Origin: Sequoia sempervirens
Taxonomy: Eukaryota > Streptophyta > Pinopsida > Cupressales > Cupressaceae
Assembly: GCA_007258455.2 (NCBI GenBank)
Contig: VDFB02270651.1
Span: 699,914,217 to 699,978,216 of the forward strand
Length of the DNA stretch: 64,000 nucleotides
Direction of reading: 5' to 3'
Made by a program: the position numbers and the translations under genes. Positions within the stretch are counted from its first letter, which is position 1; the number at the start of each line of letters is the position of its first letter. Below the pieces are notes generated by a model, which was not told the DNA's origin, did no database searches, and saw only the letters and a program-made list of their open reading frames with translations. Positions 59,201 through 64,000 of this stretch are shown one piece after another.

Positions 59201-60039
59201 TGATGTCTCTTTCAAAATACATTGAAAAAGTCACATTGGATTTTACTTATTCTTCACTATTATTTCACTAGCTCACTGCAATCCTTAAAATTTGTGCTTT
59301 ATCACCATTAATAGATACTGTGCAATATAATGTCATTCATTTCCGAACTTCAAAATTGAGCTCTTCATGGGGACTTGATTGCCCTAGTGCACTATCTATG
59401 TAATCTTTTGATTTAAGTATCTTTTCCATGATTTTATGCATGATGATTGTGCCTTTGTATAGTACGAGTGTAATTCAAATACTCTATGCTTCTTTTCCAT
59501 TCCTTCGTGAACACTACCTTTTCCTCATTCCTTTAAAGCTCTGTCCTCAACTCACCAGCATGATCACTTATAGCTTGAGGTCTAATTTTGAAGGATTTTA
59601 AACTTTGCAGAAGCTTTCTATCATATTTATTATTTTAGGAGAGTATGGCAGCAATGTTCTTACTTAAGGTTTATCTCACTTGAGGTTTATGTGTCCTATG
59701 ATTTTCACTGTCTCATTCTTGAACATCACATGCCTCTTTACAAGCTCATTGATTCTTTTACACACACTACCTTTCTATGATATATCATTGTCATTGGCAT
59801 CTCACTGCCTTTTAAAAAACCTTTTATGACTATTATGAGAAACTTCAATGCAATGTACCTATGGACTGTCATGTGATCATCACTTACATATTATTTTAAT
59901 GTCATTGTTCCTATCCATGGCTGTCATGTAGATGCCTTGATATGATGACTTGATCATGTACTCCATTCACCTTGTGTTACTCCATGTAACTCATGATAGC
60001 TCCTGATAGGTCTTGATGGCTCCTCTACTATGTGATTAT
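56271..60039. other. Long unassigned AT-rich region with a dispersed TGACTGTCA-type word
   Basis: No RT, gag, PMD or host gene motif was found on either strand. Words of the form (A/T)TGACTGT or (A/C)TGATTGTC recur many times between 57440 and 60300 (for example about 57639, 57718, 58456, 58504, 58556, 59868), sometimes inside the longer CCCTTTGAACAATGACTGT (57629 and 57709). Confidence 0.45.
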
Positions 60040-60085
60040 CCATAATTGAACTTGATGCATTTCCATAATTGAACTTGATGCATTT
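60040..60085. repeat. 23-bp tandem duplication
   Basis: CCATAATTGAACTTGATGCA plus TTT/TTT-type ending occurs twice, head to tail (60040-60062, 60063-60085). Confidence 0.9.
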
Positions 60086-61199
60086 GTCTTCATATTATCA
60101 CAAAAATAATTTGTTTCTTAGGAAGAGACAAACTATTTCATCTTTGAATGATTGTTGTCCTTGTCCTTGTTCCCTTCTTTACTGGCTCTTTGAAAATGTT
60201 GAAAATGAAATACAACTCATATCATTATTTAAATCGACCTTGGATCCACTTAAGAATATTGAAATACATATCCAACAGAGTAAGATTTCAAAGAAGAAAT
60301 GACTGCCCCTTTGATTAGCATGATGGCAGCCTATTGTTTGATTCATTGTGAAAAGATCAAGTGTAACTTTCTTGATAATTCAAATTGTTTTGTTGCATCT
60401 TTTGAATCTAATAATGAAAGTTGATCAATTGGTATGATTCCATATTGATTTAATGCATCAAGAATAGGTTTATCATTAATTTGATCAAGTTGCTCAATTT
60501 CCTATCCCTCCTAAAACACAAGAGGGGAGCATACTGGGCTAAACCCTCGTGGGAGCCACATTTTACTCCACATGCTGTAATCAACTAAAACAAAAATAGT
60601 AACAAAGATTTGTCCTATATTTGCACAAGGAGCGAACATGTTAGATAAACAAAGCATATGATAGGTGTGTTTGATAACTCTTTTGTTTTCTTGGACACCT
60701 ATGGTATGCTATCTATTTTAATGCTAATGGAGATCAGATTATATGTTTATGGATGTTTGTACATATTTTGATTGGTGACCTTTCATTGCTCTAACAACAC
60801 TCTTCTTATAGATGTAGGAACCTAGGAGTAGCAAAAAGAGCATCAACTGGAAGAAGAAAAAGTGGGAGAGATTGAAGGTGATGCAAGACAAGGCAACTGG
60901 GATTCATCATTCAGGCAATGACGAACCCCCCTTCATTTTATGTGCATTTCTTTTTGTATCTATAAATGTATAGTGTTTTCTTAATATTCATTAAAATGGC
61001 CAGTCCCTCGGCTTGTGAAGGGACACTATACACTTATCATTATCAATAAAGACTACATTTGCAATAAATATTGACCACCTTTTCTATTGTATGCAATTGC
61101 ATAACTGTAATAATGCAATCTTTTGATAATCTCTTTTATGCACATGGATGAAACTTAGCAAAAAAAGATATATACCTTTTATCGTTTAAATGCAAACAC
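60086..61199. other. Unassigned region left of the plus-strand LINE
   Basis: No gene motif. An AATAAA-type signal lies near 61046 in a context resembling the 3' end of a transcript, but no gene could be tied to it. Confidence 0.4.
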
Positions 61200-64000
61200 A
61201 AAAAAAAAGTCTACTTGATTTAGCTAGAAGCAAAATCAAGAAACACCAACTACAAGTAAAAAGGCAAAATAAAGTTATGGAATCAAAATCATTTCAAGAA
61301 TATCTTCTTAGAAAAATTGAGACTCCAAAAAGAGATTGAAGAGCTAAATGACTATATTATTTCCAAGGGCATGACCCCTGCTTTGTATGAAAGGCAGAAA
61401 TCCTTGTTATCTGATTTTGAAGAGGTTCTCTGTCGGGAAGAGTGTTTCTGGAGGAAAAAATCTAGGGATACCTGGTTATCTGAAGGTGATAGAAATACTA
61501 AATTCTTCCATGCTTCAGCCAAATTAAAGAGGTAAAAAAACAAAATTTCTCAAATTACAAATAGTGAAGGTATTCTCTTAGCTGATGACATCAACATTGC
61601 TAAAGAAGCCACCTCTTTCTTCAAATCCTTGCTGTCATCTGAGCCAATGACAATAAATAATGCAATTTTAGAGGCTATACCTTCTCTTCTTACTCAAAAT
61701 GACAATGCAAGGCTAATGTCCCCCTTTTCTCTTGAGGAAGTAAAAGCTGCTATTTTTGAAATGTCTCCTGAGAAGGCTCCGAGCCCTGACAGTTATACTG
61801 TCATCTTCTATCATAAATTTTGGGATATTGTTGGGGTTGATGTTTGGCGAGCTCTGGAAGAAGCTCGGAGAAATAGAACTATCTTGAAAGAGATCAATAC
61901 TACTTTTTTATCCATCATTCCTAAAATAGACGCCCCGTCACTTTTGCCGATTTTAGACCAATCTCGTTGTGTAATACCATTTATAAAATCTTCACTAAAG
62001 CTATTTCTATACACCTTGCTAAGATCATCCCTTCAATTATTTATGAAGAGCAAGGTGGTTTTGTCTTGGGGAGGGAGTCTTCTGAGGGTGCAATCGTGGC
62101 CCATGAAATTCTGCATTCGATAAAGATACTCAAGTTACCTGCCATGATCCTAAAGCTTGATATGATGAAAGCTTATGACAGGGTGAATTGGGATTTTCTT
62201 CTTGCTGTCTTGCGTAAGTTGGGTTTTTCAGAAAGTTGGGTTAAATAGATTCATTCCTACATCTCCTCTGCAAGATTTTCTATTTTGATAAATAGTTCCT
62301 CTTGTGGTTTCTTCTCTTCTTCGAGGGGTATTAGGTAGGGGGATCCACTATCTCCCTTCCTTTTTATCCTTATGGTTGAAGGCTTAAGTTGGTCAATAAA
62401 AAAGGAAAATTAGTTAAACCTCTGGAAAGGTATAAGAATTCCAAATTTGCGGATCTCCCAAAGTCATGGCCTTTTTGCTGATGATACTTTGCTTTACGGT
62501 CATGCTTCTATTCCTAAAGCTAAGGTAATCAAGAGCATCCTAAATGATTTCTCATTGGCCTTTGGCCAAAAGATCAATCCAGCTAAATCTAAAATATTTT
62601 TGCTAAATGTTTCAGATTTTATTCAAAATAGGCTGATCAGTTTTTGGGGTTTCTCTGTGGGCTCCTTACCTTGTGCCTACCTTGGCATTCCTTTCTTTGC
62701 TGGCAACATATTTGGTGTTTTCTAGGAAAGAGTTTGTAAGTTAATTAAGGACAAAATTTCTCTTTGGAAACATAAGTGGCTCTCCCTTGCTGGTAAAATT
62801 CAAATGATCAAATCTGTCCTGAATGCTGTTCCAATTTATATGATGTCAGTGTTAAAGGCTCCTTGTTCCACCTTAAATCAACTAAAATCAATTATGTGTT
62901 CTTTCTTGTGGAATGATAATGTGGGCAGTAAAGAAAAAATCCCCCTTATTGCTTGGGAGAAAGTTTGTTTACCTAAGTACCTAGGTGGAATTGGTATCCG
63001 AAATCTCAAGTTTCAGAACGCTACCCTTGGTGCCAAGTTCATTTGGAAATTATATCAAAATCCAGACTCTAGATGGGGGAAGTTAATGTTTGCCAAATAT
63101 TTGTACCCACATCCCAAGGAGTGTATTTTCAAGGCATCTTCCCTCCCTAGTGGATCTACAATGTGGAATTTTATATCTTCCTGTAGGTCGGTGATCCTTC
63201 CTCACCTCTCCTGGGTGATTCAAAATGGTAGGAAAGCAAAATTTTGGGAGGATGTCTGGAATGGGTATCCTGTTTTGTCATCCTTTTCAGATTGGGGTAA
63301 TTTAATGTCTCTACTTAAAAATTCTTGGGGCTCTTATGTGGCTGACTACTTTAGTGTTTCCCTCATAGACTCCATTTATGTTGTTTCATGGAAATCAGTT
63401 GCCAATTTTGATATTCCTCAATCTATAAAGGAAGCTTTTAAAAAAGAATTGGATAAAAGGTGCATTGTTTTCTTTGATAAAGAAGATATACTAATTTGGA
63501 CAAAGTAAAAGTCGGGGAATTACTCTGTCAAAGAAGGTTATAACTCACTTTTGGACTCTCAAAACCATTGTGATCTCCCCCATGCTCTCTTTTGGAATGA
63601 TGCCTGCCTCCCTAAGGCAGGTGCCTTTGCATGGATTGCAGTAAATGGAAGAGTCTTAACAGCTGAAAGACTTGATAGACTAGGCCTTGTGGCGGCCTTC
63701 CCATGTGTTTTCTGTGGCTTTTTCATTGAATCTGTAGACCACCTCTTCACTTGGTGTCCTTTCACAATGCAATGTTGGTATTGGACTTACGCAAAATTGG
63801 GTTGGTGCTCATTGGTTTGTCCTTCCTTAACTTTGCAATTTAAATCTTGGCCTTTATTGAATGGCTCCTCCTTTTTTCATTGTCTCTGGAAAGTAACTCC
63901 TTCCTTAATCATCTGGAAATTTTGGATTGAGAGGAACAATAGAATTTTTTGGAACAAAGGCTCTTCATTAGAAGAAATGCTTCAAAACCTTGAACTCTCA
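61200..64000 (+). pseudogene. LINE (plant L1-type) ORF2, RT onward; runs off window
   Basis: The reading starts without an endonuclease domain (5'-truncated). 61370-61540 has ECFWRKKSRDTWLSEGDRNT and KFFHASAKLKR, the standard pre-RT block. 61710-61850 has FSLEEVKAAIFEMSPEKAPS, PDSYTVIFYHKFWDIVG. After a frameshift near 61935-61965 one frame holds to the end: EEQGGFVLGRESSEGAIVAH, LKLDMMKAYDRVNWDFLL, GDPLSPFLF (preceded by a TAG at 62333 where plant LINEs have Gln), and the catalytic FADDTLLYG at about 62467-62495. Then LGIPFF, KWLSLAGKIQMIKSVLNAVP, GGIGIRNLKFQNATLGAKFI, and the zinc-finger-like segment CVFCGFFIESVDHLFTWCPF (about 63700-63760), IIWKFWIERNNRIFW. Stops lie at 62246, 62333, 62411, 62723 and 63506. 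The RNase H domain, if present, lies beyond the window. Confidence 0.85.

Noticed and set aside
1..64000. CRISPR arrays, rRNA, tRNA, or a bacterial-type operon
   Set aside because: No regularly spaced repeats, no tRNA-like folds noticed, and the content is that of nuclear plant repeats.

Overview
This window looks like intergenic DNA from a seed plant with a large, repeat-filled genome. A gymnosperm is plausible, but nothing here fixes the species. I see no intact host gene, rRNA, tRNA or CRISPR array. Almost every recognisable stretch is a decayed retroelement: Ty3/gypsy of the Tat type (dual RNase H, antisense plant-mobile-domain ORF), copia-like and other non-autonomous LTR elements, and plant L1-type LINEs. 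A further family with a large protein of unknown function is present in three copies.

Layout. 1-7295: a non-autonomous LTR element (called T here) with about 2.1-kb LTRs, a gag-like gene with a long acidic extension, and no pol. T sits inside 7296-9287, a deleted copy (A) of the unknown family. 9288 to about 29200: a Tat-type gypsy element (G1) split by a solo LTR (9919-10782), unknown-family copy B (12821 to about 19340) and a copia-like element with a 5-bp target duplication (23220-26983). G1 carries an antisense plant-mobile-domain pseudogene. About 30260-54640: one minus-strand LINE, ORF1 at high coordinates and RNase H at low coordinates. It is expanded to about 24 kb by a composite LTR insertion (30727-34249), by unknown-family copy C (38765-45495), and by a second Tat-type element (G2, 45511-52524) whose insertion site appears to have been tandemly duplicated. 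The second copy of that site now holds a solo LTR (52742-54063). 55400-56270: another minus-strand LINE fragment. 56271-61199: mostly unassigned AT-rich DNA. 61200-64000: a plus-strand LINE ORF2 running off the window.

The most interesting item is the A/B/C family. B and C each combine a similar 5' terminus, a long 5' noncoding region with hairpin motifs, and one ORF of about 1,240-1,310 codons. The ORF has a conserved N-terminal half, a charged nuclear-signal-like middle and a coiled-coil C-terminus. No reverse transcriptase, integrase or transposase is recognised, and I could find no matching LTR pair.

Decay follows a consistent pattern. The T gag-like gene and the C gene hold 35 in-frame internal stops between them and no frameshift, and 26 of the 35 are TAG. 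That fits C-to-T change at methylated CAG (CHG) sites followed by little else. Nothing in the window appears able to function as a gene today; the value lies in the unknown family and in the readable order of insertion events.
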